Shown: positions 51,403 through 60,238, counted from the first letter of the stretch. The stretch: 64,000 bases of DNA from Sphingomonas sp. Y38-1Y (GCF_032391395.1 NZ_CP135916.1:1-64000); one strand, 5' to 3'. The notes: generated by a model from the sequence alone, not told the origin. A program made the numbers and translations.

Positions 51403-52334
51403 GCGACCGCGCGGCGCTGGTCGCGGCGGCGCGCATGTCGATCGCGCGCGGGTCGAAGAGCTTCGCCGCCGCCTCCAAACTGTTCGACCGGGCGACGCGG
51501 GAGCGCGCGTGGCTGCTCTATGCCTGGTGCCGCAAGTGCGACGACGTGGCGGACGGGCAGGACCACGGCCACGGCATGAGCCGCGTCGAGGACGCCCCCG
51601 CCCGCGTTGCGCAGCTCCGCGCGCTGACGCACGCGGCGTTTCGCGACGAGCCAACCGGCGACCCCGCCTTCGACGGACTCGCCGTCGTGGTGCGCGAGAC
51701 GAGGATGCCGCAACGCTTCGCCGACGACCTGATCGACGGCTTCCAGCTCGACGCCGACGAATGGCGTCCGCGCAGCGAGGCCGATCTCTATCGCTATTGC
51801 TACCATGTCGCCGGCGCGGTCGGGTGCATGATGGCGGTGGTGATGGGCATCGATCCGGCGGACGACGTCGTGCTCGACCGCGCCTGCGACCTGGGGCTCG
51901 CCTTTCAGCTCGCCAACATCGCCCGCGATATCGAGGAGGATGACCGCGCCGGCCGCTGCTACCTGCCCGACGAGTGGCTGGCCGAGATGGACGTGCCCCC
52001 CGGCCAGCACATGAAGCCGCCCTTCCGGTCGCGCCTCACCGTACTCGCCCGAAGGCTGGCCGCGCGCGCCTCCCTGCATGAGGAAAGCGCACGCGGCGGC
52101 ACGCCCGCGCTGTCGTGGCGATCGGCCTGGGCGGTGTTGGCGGCCGCCGGCATCTATGGCGACATCGCGCGCGAAGTGGCGAAGCGCGGCGACCACGCCT
52201 GGGACCACCGCGTGACAACGTCGAAGGCGGACAAGCTCGGCTGGATCGCCCGCGCCGCGGGTCAGGCCTGGCGGCGGAACCGCTATGCCGCGATCCCGCG
52301 CGATCCCGTGCTCTGGAACCGCCCGCGCGGCTGA
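51399..52334 (+). CDS. crtB: Phytoene synthase
   Basis: A 311-residue prenyltransferase that joins two geranylgeranyl-diphosphates to phytoene. The two Asp-rich motifs that bind Mg-diphosphate are DDVAD (residues 48-52) and DIEEDDRAGRCYLP. YCYHVAGAVGCMM and FQLANIARDI are also signature regions. The GTG at 51399 overlaps the LOG stop by four bases. It supplies the substrate for CrtI and CrtY, so the cluster makes beta-carotene; crtE is not in the window. Confidence 0.95.
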   Translation: MSDRAALVAAARMSIARGSKSFAAASKLFDRATRERAWLLYAWCRKCDDVADGQDHGHGMSRVEDAPARVAQLRALTHAAFRDEPTGDPAFDGLAVVVRETRMPQRFADDLIDGFQLDADEWRPRSEADLYRYCYHVAGAVGCMMAVVMGIDPADDVVLDRACDLGLAFQLANIARDIEEDDRAGRCYLPDEWLAEMDVPPGQHMKPPFRSRLTVLARRLAARASLHEESARGGTPALSWRSAWAVLAAAGIYGDIAREVAKRGDHAWDHRVTTSKADKLGWIARAAGQAWRRNRYAAIPRDPVLWNRPRG

Positions 52335-52392
52335 AGCCCCCCTCTTTTCTCTTTCCGACAACGGGTTATGAGGACAGCGGACATCTGCAGAG

Positions 52393-53130
52393 GTGCGCGG
52401 CTTGCCCTATTCGACCCATCGTTATCGCGGCTTTGCGGACCTGAGCGAGGCAGAGGTCGCGACGCTCGTCGGCCTCGGCGATGCCGAGGTCGTCCGCCGC
52501 AAGGGTGAGACCTTTCAGAAGGAAGGGGAGCCGGTCAGCGGCTTCCATCTCCACGTTCAGGGCTGGATCGCCTCCTCGATCCTGCTGCACAACGGCCAGC
52601 GACTGATCCAGAAGGTCCACCTGCCCGGCGACATGCTCGGCACGCCCAGCATGGTGCTGCCCCAGGCGGCCGACACGCTGACCGCGATTACCGACGCGGT
52701 GACGGCGTTCGTTCCCTATCAGCGCTTCGGCCAGCTCTATGAGCGCTCGCCGCGCGTCGCCGCGCTGTTCACGATCGCCGTCCAGATGGAGCGGCTGGCG
52801 TTGATGGACGTGCTCGCGGTCACGGGCAACGCGTCCGCGCGCGAACAGCTCGCGCGGCTGCTCGTCGACCTGCACACCCGGCTGAGCCCGATCGGGCTGG
52901 TCGAGGACGATGGCTTCGACCTGCCGCTGACGCAGGAGGCGATCGGCGACCTGCTCGGCCTGACGTCGGTCCACGTCAACCGTACCGTCCGCGTGCTGGA
53001 GCGAGAGGGCCTGATCGCGCGCAGCGGGCACCGGATCCAATTGCTCGACCTCAAGGCGCTCCAGGCGCTCAGCCCGCTCCCGCCACGACGTCCTATCTTC
53101 AACCCGGCCTGGCTGCCGAGCGCGCGCTAG
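52393..53130 (+). CDS. Crp/Fnr family transcriptional regulator
   Basis: A 245-residue regulator with an N-terminal cyclic-nucleotide-binding-like beta-roll (residues 20-120) and a C-terminal winged helix: LPLTQEAIGDLLGLTSVHVNRTVRVLEREG. Cysteines for an FeS cluster are absent, and the cAMP-binding residues of Crp are not obvious, so the signal is unknown. It starts with GTG at 52393, 58 bases after crtB on the same strand, and might control the pigment genes, but this is only inference from position. Confidence 0.9.
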   Translation: MRGLPYSTHRYRGFADLSEAEVATLVGLGDAEVVRRKGETFQKEGEPVSGFHLHVQGWIASSILLHNGQRLIQKVHLPGDMLGTPSMVLPQAADTLTAITDAVTAFVPYQRFGQLYERSPRVAALFTIAVQMERLALMDVLAVTGNASAREQLARLLVDLHTRLSPIGLVEDDGFDLPLTQEAIGDLLGLTSVHVNRTVRVLEREGLIARSGHRIQLLDLKALQALSPLPPRRPIFNPAWLPSAR

Positions 53131-53151
53131 ACCCTGCCCACCCGGCAGGCA

Positions 53152-53691
53152 TCAAGCGAGCAGAGACGGCCCCAGCAGCGCCAGGATGCGCACGTCGACG
53201 CCGCAGCCCGCGGCGCGGCGCTCGGCCAGGAAGGTCTCCAGCGTGTCGAGCGGGACGCGGTGGACGGTGATCGCCTCGCCGTCGACGCCGCCGCCCTCGC
53301 CCACGCGGGTCAGACCGCGCGCGCGCATCAGCGTGAAGCCTTCGGACGCCATGCCGGGCGACGACCAGAACTCGCCCAGCGGCTCGACCTGCTCGGCATG
53401 CCAGCCGGTTTCCTCGATCAGCTCGCGACGCGCCGCCTCGATCGGGTCCTCGCCCGCGGTCTCGTCGCCGACCAGGCCGGCGGGCAGCTCGATGCAGTTG
53501 CGGCCCATCGGCACGCGATATTGCTCGACCAGCAGCACATGGCCGTCCTCCACCGCCAGGATCACCGCGGCGTGGATGCCGCCCGTGCGAGAGACATATT
53601 CCCAGCGGCCGCGCTTCTTGGCCTCGATGAACTTGCCCGACCACATCGTCTCGACCGGCGCGTCCTGGTCGTAATGATCGTCGTTCGCCAC
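53152..53691 (-). CDS. Nudix hydrolase (ADP-ribose pyrophosphatase type)
   Basis: A 179-residue hydrolase of nucleoside-diphosphate derivatives. The Nudix box is GDETAGEDPIEAARRELIEETGW at about residues 75-97 (REL-EE core present). The downstream LGEFWSSPGMASEGFTLM fits ADP-ribose pyrophosphatases. It converges on the Crp/Fnr gene and is divergent from mscL. Confidence 0.92.
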   Translation of the reverse strand: MANDDHYDQDAPVETMWSGKFIEAKKRGRWEYVSRTGGIHAAVILAVEDGHVLLVEQYRVPMGRNCIELPAGLVGDETAGEDPIEAARRELIEETGWHAEQVEPLGEFWSSPGMASEGFTLMRARGLTRVGEGGGVDGEAITVHRVPLDTLETFLAERRAAGCGVDVRILALLGPSLLA

Positions 53692-53759
53692 GGGTCGCCA
53701 CCTTCGCTGATCGGGATTAAGCTTGGCCCGCCTTTAACGGGACAAAGGGGACATCGCCA

Positions 53760-54218
53760 ATGCTCAAGGACTTTCAGGCGTTCATCGCGCGCGGCAACGT
53801 GCTCGACCTTGCCGTCGGCGTCATCATCGGCGCGGCGTTCGGGACCATCACCAAGTCGCTGACCGACGACGTCATCATGCCGGTGATCGGCGCGATCTTT
53901 GGCGGCGTCGATTTCTCGGGCTATTTCCTCCGGCTGGGACCGGTGCCCGAGGGTTATACCGGTTCGCTCAGCAACTATGCCGCGCTCAAGGAAGCGGGCA
54001 CGCCGCTGCTCGGCTTCGGTCAGTTCGTGACGGTGGTCATCAACTTCCTGATCCTCGCCTTCATCGTCTTCCTCCTGGTGCGCAGCGTCAACAAGCTGGT
54101 CGCGCGGCTGGAGCGTGAGAAGGCCGAGGGCATCGCCCCGCCTGCTGCCGATCCGGCGGACGTGGTGCTGCTCCGCGAGATCCGCGACGAGCTCAAGGCG
54201 CGCAAGCTGAGTGATTGA
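53760..54218 (+). CDS. mscL: Large-conductance mechanosensitive channel
   Basis: A 152-residue inner-membrane channel that opens under osmotic down-shock. The N-terminal helix [20 protein letters not shown] and the first pore helix [23 protein letters not shown] are typical; the second helix is [19 protein letters not shown]. The charged C-terminal bundle ends [13 protein letters not shown] perfect 32-bp inverted repeat follows the stop codon. Confidence 0.97.
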   Translation: MLKDFQAFIARGNVLDLAVGVIIGAAFGTITKSLTDDVIMPVIGAIFGGVDFSGYFLRLGPVPEGYTGSLSNYAALKEAGTPLLGFGQFVTVVINFLILAFIVFLLVRSVNKLVARLEREKAEGIAPPAADPADVVLLREIRDELKARKLSD

Positions 54219-54239
54219 TCCGGCTCACGCCGGATGAGC

Positions 54240-54316
54240 GGTGCCAGCCCGCTCCCCCTCCCGGCCACCCACTGAGTATCCTGATGGGTGGCCGGGAGGG
54301 GGAGCGGGCTGGCACC
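54240..54316. repeat. Perfect 32-bp inverted repeat downstream of mscL
   Basis: The left arm (54240-54271) begins GGTGCCAGCCCGCTCCCCCT and ends CACCCA. The right arm (54285-54316) is its exact reverse complement. The loop is 13 bases. An RNA hairpin of 32 perfect pairs would form. The location just after mscL suggests a terminator for mscL, but there is no T-run and the length is unusual. Confidence 0.85.
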
Positions 54317-54332
54317 GTAACAAGCAAAAGAA

Positions 54333-54356
54333 GGCCGGTGCATTGCTGCACCGGCC
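54333..54356 (-). terminator. Rho-independent terminator of glnK-amtB
   Basis: On the minus strand GGCCGGTGCA-GCAA-TGCACCGGCC forms a 10-bp stem and is followed by TTCTTTTGCTTG, a T-rich run. It lies 62 bases after the amtB stop. A second stem, GCCGGCG/CGCCGGC (54388-54409), lies between it and the gene. Confidence 0.75.
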
Positions 54357-54417
54357 AAGGGGTCCGCAGGAGGAACCCGGTGACGGAGCCGGCGGGAGAG
54401 GACGCCGGCCCCGAAGC

Positions 54418-55752
<1,335 letters not shown>

Positions 55753-55763
55753 CGGTCCCCCCT

Positions 55764-56102
55764 TCAAAGCGCGGTGTGGTCGGTTTCGCCGGTGCGGATG
55801 CGAACCGCCTGGCCGACGTCGAGGACGAAGATCTTGCCGTCGCCGATCGCGCCGGTGTTGGCCGCGGCCTGGATCGCCTCGACCACGCGCGGTGCCAGGT
55901 CGGTGGCGCAGACCACCTCGACCTTGATCTTGGGCACCATGTTCGTGGAGTATTCGGCACCGCGATAGATTTCGGTCTGGCCCTTCTGGCGACCGAAGCC
56001 CTTCACTTCACTGACGGTCATGCCCGCCACCCCGACTTCGGTCAGCGCCTCGCGCACCTCGTCGAGCTTGAACGGTTTGATGATGGCGATGACTAGCTTC
56101 AT
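55764..56102 (-). CDS. glnK: PII nitrogen regulatory protein GlnK
   Basis: A 112-residue trimeric signal protein that senses 2-oxoglutarate and ATP/ADP and blocks AmtB when nitrogen is plentiful. The T-loop with the uridylylation site is YRGAEYSTNMVPK (Y51). The C-terminal signature GDGKIFVLDVGQAVRIRTGE is complete. ATG 56102 (MKLVIAIIKPFK) is used. The gene stands behind a sigma-54 promoter at 56137-56152. Confidence 0.96.
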   Translation of the reverse strand: MKLVIAIIKPFKLDEVREALTEVGVAGMTVSEVKGFGRQKGQTEIYRGAEYSTNMVPKIKVEVVCATDLAPRVVEAIQAAANTGAIGDGKIFVLDVGQAVRIRTGETDHTAL

Positions 56103-56136
56103 GTCGCCCCCTCGGCTGTTTCCCGAAACAACCATC

Positions 56137-56152
56137 AGCAAGGGGCGTGCCA
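56137..56152 (-). promoter_or_regulatory. Sigma-54 promoter of glnK-amtB
   Basis: On the minus strand the sequence TGGCACGCCCCTTGCT matches the sigma-54 consensus TGGCACG-N4-TTGCW at every fixed position. It ends 35 bases before the glnK start. Activation by NtrC under nitrogen limitation is the known control of glnK-amtB; I did not find a clear NtrC palindrome upstream. Confidence 0.9.
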
Positions 56153-56298
56153 GACGCGAAATGGCGCAATTCTGCCCGCTCAGCGGAGAAGCGGCAGGTT
56201 ACCGAAGTGTGAATTTTGTGCAGGCGCGAGAAGCTGCCTGTTTTTGGGGCAGGTCGCCGGCCGGAGGCGTTACGCCACCGCGAAACAGCCCGACATTC

Positions 56299-56431
56299 CG
56301 TCACCCCGGCCTTGAGCCGGGGTCCCGCTTCTTGTCTGCTTAGCAAATGGGCGCGTGGGCAAGATCCGCCCTGCTCTCAAATGCGGAAGGATCGAAAGGA
56401 AGCGGGACCCCGGATCAGGTCCGGGGTGACG
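56299..56431. repeat. REP-like palindrome, type A, with long spacer
   Basis: Left arm CGTCACCCCGGCCTTGAGCC (56299 on), right arm ending CAGGTCCGGGGTGACG at 56431, with about 65 bases between. It explains most of the 339-base gap 56103-56441, whose other part is the glnK promoter. Confidence 0.8.
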
Positions 56432-56441
56432 CCTATCGCGA

Positions 56442-56648
56442 TCAGTCCCGCCGGGCTTCCGCGATCACCGCGCGCGCTTCGACCTCGTCGTCTTCGTCCA
56501 CCATCACGCGGACGGGGATCAGGAACGCGCTGCCTTCGCCCAGACTCATCTCGCCGTCGAAGCTGATCGCGGGGATGCCCGCGGCCTCGAGCGCGCCGAC
56601 GATGACGTGCGCTTCGATGCGGTTGTAGCGGCCGATTTCAACGAGCAT
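56442..56648 (-). CDS. DUF2007 domain protein
   Basis: A 68-residue soluble protein: MLVEIGRYNRIEAHVIVGAL then AAGIPAISFDGEM and VRVMVDEDDEVEARAVIAE. This is the GlnB-like DUF2007 fold (putative signal-transducing protein, PII-like ferredoxin fold). Its function is unknown. It lies near glnK but on a separate transcript, 41 bases downstream of the orphan gene at 56689. Confidence 0.82.
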   Translation of the reverse strand: MLVEIGRYNRIEAHVIVGALEAAGIPAISFDGEMSLGEGSAFLIPVRVMVDEDDEVEARAVIAEARRD

Positions 56649-56688
56649 GCCGCCCGCCTGCCCGGCTTCGGCCGCCGGGGCAAGGGGC

Positions 56689-57090
56689 TCAGGCGGCGCG
56701 GCGCAGACCCTGCGTCTTTGCGCGGTCGGCGGCGATGCTGTCGACCATCAGCTCGTACTGGCGAAGGTCGAAGCCCGCGCGAACGAAGTTGCGGATTTCC
56801 GACGTGTCGACCTCGAACCCGTGCTTCCAGCTCAGCACCGCCATGCGGCGCAGCGCCTCGAGCTTCGGGTCCGCCAGCCGCGGATTGGGCCGCTCGCCGA
56901 ACAGCAGGCCCATCGCCATGGAGATGCGGCCCGGCTCGCGCAGGCTGGCGATGGTGTCGCGCTTGGCCAGCGCGATCACCGACCATTCCAGCGGGCTGAA
57001 GCTGGCGCGGACCGGCGCGGGGGCGACGGTCGTGGCGACGGGGGCGACCGCGCTGCCGGCGGCGACTTCGGAAAATGCGAGATAGGCCAT
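56689..57090 (-). CDS. Hypothetical protein behind two TetR-type palindromes
   Basis: A 133-residue soluble protein I do not recognise. The N-terminal 30 residues are Ala/Val/Pro-rich. The rest is helical and charged, with FSPLEWSVIALAKRDTIAS, LFGERPNPRLADPKLEALRR and EIRNFVRAGFDLRQYELM. It has no membrane segment or known motif. Codon use is normal. The two palindromes at 57204 and 57249 lie 115-180 bases before its start, between it and the TetR gene, so it is probably the target of that regulator, co-transcribed or from its own promoter. Confidence 0.72.
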   Translation of the reverse strand: MAYLAFSEVAAGSAVAPVATTVAPAPVRASFSPLEWSVIALAKRDTIASLREPGRISMAMGLLFGERPNPRLADPKLEALRRMAVLSWKHGFEVDTSEIRNFVRAGFDLRQYELMVDSIAADRAKTQGLRRAA

Positions 57091-57203
57091 GTTGCGTCCT
57101 TCCCTGAACCCGCGACCGCTCGCACGCGAACGGCCGGGTGGCCGCGCGAACCGCGCTTGCAGTCGATTGTGATGGAGGAAGAAGGAGCGGCGGGCCGTCC
57201 GAC

Positions 57204-57225
57204 TTCCATACCAAGCGGTATAGAA
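57204..57225. promoter_or_regulatory. Imperfect palindrome TTCCATACCA-AG-CGGTATAGAA
   Basis: The 10-base arms match as reverse complements at 8 of 10 positions. With the copy at 57249 it forms a pair of operator-like sites 45 bases apart, before the gene at 57090. Confidence 0.6.
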
Positions 57226-57248
57226 GTCGAAATCGGCGGCGTCAACCG

Positions 57249-57270
57249 TTCTATACCGCGCGGTACAGAA
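57249..57270. promoter_or_regulatory. Near-perfect palindrome TTCTATACCG-CG-CGGTACAGAA
   Basis: The arms match at 9 of 10 positions. It begins seven bases before the TetR stop codon side, in the TetR-orphan gap. Sites with the core TATACCG-N2-CGGTA are typical of AcrR/TetR operators in form. Confidence 0.7.
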
Positions 57271-57276
57271 AAAAGT

Positions 57277-57924
57277 TCAGGCGGTCGGCCAGGTCATGAG
57301 CGCCAGATCGACCGTGCGATCGAGCTGCTCGCGCGTGGCGCCCGCGCCCGCCTGCACCGCCAGGCCCTGCATGACCGCGAACAGATAATTGATGAGGTCG
57401 TCGGGCGAGAGCTCGGGCCCGAAGTCGCCCTCGGCCTGCGCGCGGGCGAAGCGGTCGACCATCGCCGCGTGCGAGGAGGCCCGGCGGGCGATCACTTCCT
57501 CGCGAATCGCCTGCGCATCGTCGCCGCAGGCATTGCCGCTGATGACGCCCAGGCACCCCTTGGCGGCGCAGTCGCTGGTCTGGTTGGCGACGCCGCCGCG
57601 CAGCATCCGCTCGACCACGCCCTTCGCGGTCGGCGCGGCCAACGCGGCGCGGACATAATCCAGCTTCTCGCGCTCATAGAGGTCGAGCGCGTGGCGAAAG
57701 AGCGATTCCTTGTTGCCGAACGCGGCGTACATACTGGGCCGCGTGATCCCCATCGCCTCTGTCAGCTCGGTGATCGACGCGCCCTCATAGCCCTTGGTCC
57801 AGAACACGCGCAGCGCCGCGGCGAGCGCGGTTTCCGTGCAGAAGCCGCGCGGGCGGCCCTTGTGCGGATGCGCATCGCTGACTTGGGTTTCGGGACGTTC
57901 GAGAACGGTGGCCATCGGACCCAT
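57277..57924 (-). CDS. TetR/AcrR family transcriptional regulator
   Basis: A 215-residue regulator with HTH at about residues 25-70: GRPRGFCTETALAAALRVFW, GASITELTEAMGITRPSMYAAFG, NKESLFRHALDLY. The ligand domain has AAKGCLGVISGNACGDD, a segment found in the same TetR group (COG1309) as the regulator at 38849. ATG 57915 (MATVLERP) is an alternative start three codons downstream. Its likely operators are the palindromes at 57204 and 57249, downstream of its own gene, so it may control the next gene rather than itself. Confidence 0.9.
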   Translation of the reverse strand: MGPMATVLERPETQVSDAHPHKGRPRGFCTETALAAALRVFWTKGYEGASITELTEAMGITRPSMYAAFGNKESLFRHALDLYEREKLDYVRAALAAPTAKGVVERMLRGGVANQTSDCAAKGCLGVISGNACGDDAQAIREEVIARRASSHAAMVDRFARAQAEGDFGPELSPDDLINYLFAVMQGLAVQAGAGATREQLDRTVDLALMTWPTA

Positions 57925-57958
57925 ATACGGCGTCGAGCCGGCGCTTTCAAATCGATGA

Positions 57959-58034
57959 TGGTGCCCGGGGACGGAGTCGAACCGCCGACACTGCGATTTT
58001 CAGTCGCATGCTCTACCAACTGAGCTACCCGGGC
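57959..58034 (-). tRNA. tRNA-Phe (GAA)
   Basis: The minus strand folds as a full cloverleaf of 76 bases. The acceptor is GCCCGGG/CCCGGGC with A73 and an encoded CCA. The D-loop is AGCTCAGTTGGTAGAGC, the anticodon loop CTGAAAA (GAA) in stem TGCGA/TCGCA, and the T-loop GGTTCGACTCC. It is in the same direction as the infA-yacG operon, 42 bases after yacG. Confidence 0.97.
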
Positions 58035-58076
58035 ACGGGTTCCTGGCGGCCCTGGGTGCCGCTGGGAGCGCGCCTC

Positions 58077-58262
58077 TTAGTCGCGCGAATCGGCGCTGTC
58101 CAGCCCGTCTGCTTCACCGGGTTCAACTGGACGCCCGGGCAGGCGATATCCCTCACCCAACCATTGCAAGAGGTCGCGGTCACGGCACCCGCGCGAACAG
58201 AAGGGCGCGTGGTCGGCATGGGTCGGCGTGCCGCAGATCGGGCAGCCCTTCCTGGTCGTCAT
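58077..58262 (-). CDS. yacG: DNA gyrase inhibitor YacG
   Basis: A 61-residue zinc protein. The four cysteines are in GCPICGTP (CxxC) and FCSRGCRDRDLLQWLGEGY (CxxxC followed by the conserved DL-W). It binds GyrB and inhibits gyrase in E. coli. The ATG overlaps the ribonuclease gene stop (ATGA). It ends the operon infA-maf-RNase-yacG, a normal order in sphingomonads. Confidence 0.92.
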   Translation of the reverse strand: MTTRKGCPICGTPTHADHAPFCSRGCRDRDLLQWLGEGYRLPGRPVEPGEADGLDSADSRD

Positions 58263-59218
58263 CGTGGCTCCTCGGCGACGAAGCGCGCGGCAACGCCGGT
58301 GCGCCGCGCCAGTTCGTCGATCAGATCGGGGCGGCGCGCCAGCCAGCGTGCCGCGGGTTCGGACACGATATGGGTATCGGGCGCGGGCGGCGGAACCCGC
58401 TCGGCGATGCGCAGCGCCGCGCGCGCGGCATGGCCGGCGGGATCGGCCATTATCTGCTCGGGCAGCGACGCGCGCGTCCGGCGGCGCACGAGCTGAAGGA
58501 AGCCGAAGCCGTTGATCGCCGTCCGCTCGAACGGCTGGGGCAGGGCGGCATCGATCGCGGCGGCGGCGGCATTTCGCTCCGCCTTGTCGGCCAGTGTCGG
58601 AAAGTCGATGCCGATCGAGCCGCCGATGCCGTGCCGCTCGATCGCCTGTGCCGCGGCATGCGCGGCGGCAATCGACAGGGCCCCGTGCGGCGGCGCGCCG
58701 TCGACGTCGAACAAAGTCATCGCCGGCGTCACCGCCATGCGCAGCCAGCCGCCGGGAAAGGCGATGTCGCCCGTCACCGCCTCGTCGATCACCTCCGACC
58801 AGCCGGCGTCCTCCAGCGCGTCGTGCTGATGGGGACGAAGCTCGATTACCGGTACGCCGGTCGCGGCGATGCGTTCGCGAAGCGTGGGGCCGGGCCGCGG
58901 CGCCCCTTCGGCCGGCACCGCCTTGGGCAGCCGGCGCTTGCCGCGCTCGACGATCCCCTCGCGCACGATGCGGACGGTCAGCGCCGCGCCTTGGGTGATG
59001 CCGGGCGGCAGCGGCTCGACCAGCGCTTCGCCCTGCTTGTCGGCGAGCACCACCTTGCCGGTGCGCGGGCCGTTCCGCTCGGCCAGCCGCGCGCGGACGA
59101 TCGCGCCCTCACGCGGGCCGCCGCCGTCCACTTCGATCCGTGCCTTCCAGATGCGACCTCGCGACACCAGCGCGGCGCGGGCCTCGCCGACCCCGGCCTC
59201 GTACAGCCACTCAGCCAA
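58259..59218 (-). CDS. Ribonuclease E/G family protein, short form
   Basis: A 319-residue protein related to RNase E/G but much shorter than RNase G (about 490 residues). Segments GGSIGIDFPTLADKAERNA and RTAINGFGFLQLVRRRTRASL correspond to the RNase E/G catalytic core and its RNA-binding end. MTLFDVDGAPP precedes them. An obvious CPxCxGxG zinc link is not seen, so oligomerisation may differ. It starts with TTG at 59218 and overlaps maf by eight bases. It occurs in the same place in related genomes. Confidence 0.82.
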   Translation of the reverse strand: MAEWLYEAGVGEARAALVSRGRIWKARIEVDGGGPREGAIVRARLAERNGPRTGKVVLADKQGEALVEPLPPGITQGAALTVRIVREGIVERGKRRLPKAVPAEGAPRPGPTLRERIAATGVPVIELRPHQHDALEDAGWSEVIDEAVTGDIAFPGGWLRMAVTPAMTLFDVDGAPPHGALSIAAAHAAAQAIERHGIGGSIGIDFPTLADKAERNAAAAAIDAALPQPFERTAINGFGFLQLVRRRTRASLPEQIMADPAGHAARAALRIAERVPPPAPDTHIVSEPAARWLARRPDLIDELARRTGVAARFVAEEPR

Positions 59219-59780
59219 GCGCTACGCCCGCACTCTCCAGAAGCGTCCGCGTGTCGTAGAGCGGCAGGCCGACCACGCCCGAATGGCTGCCCGCCAGATG
59301 CCGCACGAACGCCTCGGCACGGCCCTGGATGGCATAGCCGCCCGCCTTGCCCAGCCCCTCGCCGCAATCGATGTATCGGTCGATCTCCGCCTCGGTCAGC
59401 CGCTTGAACGCGACGACCGTGTCGGCCAGCCGGATGCGCGCGCGCCCATCGATGCCGATCACGCACACCGCCGACAGCGCATGATGGCGCCGCCCGGACA
59501 GCAGCCCGAGCAGCTTGCGCTGGACCTCGACCGTCTCGGCGGGCGGCAGGATGCGGCGACCGAGCGCGATCGTCGTGTCGCCGGCAACGACCACCTCATC
59601 GGCGGCGCGGTCCACCGCGCGCGCCTTGGCCTCTGCCAGCCGCAGCGCATAGACGCGCGGCAACTCGGCCTTGAGCGGCGATTCGTCGATGTCGGGGGCG
59701 GCCACCCGGTCGGGCACCGCGCCGATGCGCGCGAGCAGGTCGCGCCGCCGCGGCGAGGTCGAGGCGAGCACGAGCTTCAC
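59211..59780 (-). CDS. maf: Maf-like nucleoside triphosphate pyrophosphatase
   Basis: A 189-residue house-cleaning pyrophosphatase that hydrolyses non-canonical or dTTP/UTP-type nucleotides. The N-terminal LVLASTSPRRRDLLARIG is the Maf motif. VVAGDTTIALGRRIL and YIDCGEGLGKAGGYAIQG are the other conserved regions. It is 26 bases after infA on the same strand. Confidence 0.94.
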   Translation of the reverse strand: MKLVLASTSPRRRDLLARIGAVPDRVAAPDIDESPLKAELPRVYALRLAEAKARAVDRAADEVVVAGDTTIALGRRILPPAETVEVQRKLLGLLSGRRHHALSAVCVIGIDGRARIRLADTVVAFKRLTEAEIDRYIDCGEGLGKAGGYAIQGRAEAFVRHLAGSHSGVVGLPLYDTRTLLESAGVALG

Positions 59781-59806
59781 GGAGGTGTGCGGGTCGGGCT
59801 GGGTCG

Positions 59807-60061
59807 TCAGGACGACGACGACGGGCCGGGGCCACCGCGACCCGGCATGAAGCGATAGGTGATGCGCCCCTTGGTGAGGTCATAGGGGGTCAGTTCGACC
59901 AGCACCTCGTCGCCCACCAGCACGCGGATGCGGTTCTTGCGCATCTTGCCGGCGGTGTGCCCCAAAATCTCGTGATCGTTCTCGAGGCGGACGCGAAACA
60001 TCGCGTTGGGGAGCAATTCCACCACGCGCCCGCGCATTTCGAGCAGTTCTTCCTTGGCCAA
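59807..60061 (-). CDS. infA: Translation initiation factor IF-1
   Basis: An 84-residue OB-fold protein: [20 protein letters not shown], then [19 protein letters not shown] and RGRITYRF. The core equals the 72-residue E. coli IF-1, with a C-terminal extension [12 protein letters not shown]. The start codon is TTG at 60061, with GAGGA about six bases upstream; no ATG is available near it. The gene leads infA-maf-RNase-yacG, and its leader contains a 7-bp hairpin (60091-60110). Confidence 0.95.
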   Translation of the reverse strand: MAKEELLEMRGRVVELLPNAMFRVRLENDHEILGHTAGKMRKNRIRVLVGDEVLVELTPYDLTKGRITYRFMPGRGGPGPSSSS

Positions 60062-60090
60062 ACGCAGTCCTCACGGGGTTCGCAAAAGTC

Positions 60091-60110
60091 GCGGGCCTAT
60101 ACGCCCGCGG
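60091..60110. other. Hairpin in the infA leader
   Basis: CGCGGGC (60091-60097), six bases, GCCCGCG (60104-60110), 30 bases upstream of the infA start. The spacer read on the minus strand contains GTATAG, so it may overlap a -10 box instead. Confidence 0.35.
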
Positions 60111-60238
60111 GCATGAAAAAGAAAGCGCCGCTGCGGCTTGGGCCGGGGCGACACGCGATTCGGCGCCTCAGCCATGGTTCAGATGCCACAGGACACTTCT
60201 TATATAGTGACGATGACGCGTGTTTCGAGGGGCCGGCG

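Noticed and set aside
57219..57225. TATAGAA at 57219-57225 as a fifth site of the TAGAA-N6-TTCTA regulon
   Set aside because: The partner half-site TTCTA at the right spacing is missing; this half belongs to a different palindrome (TTCCATACCA-AG-CGGTATAGAA).
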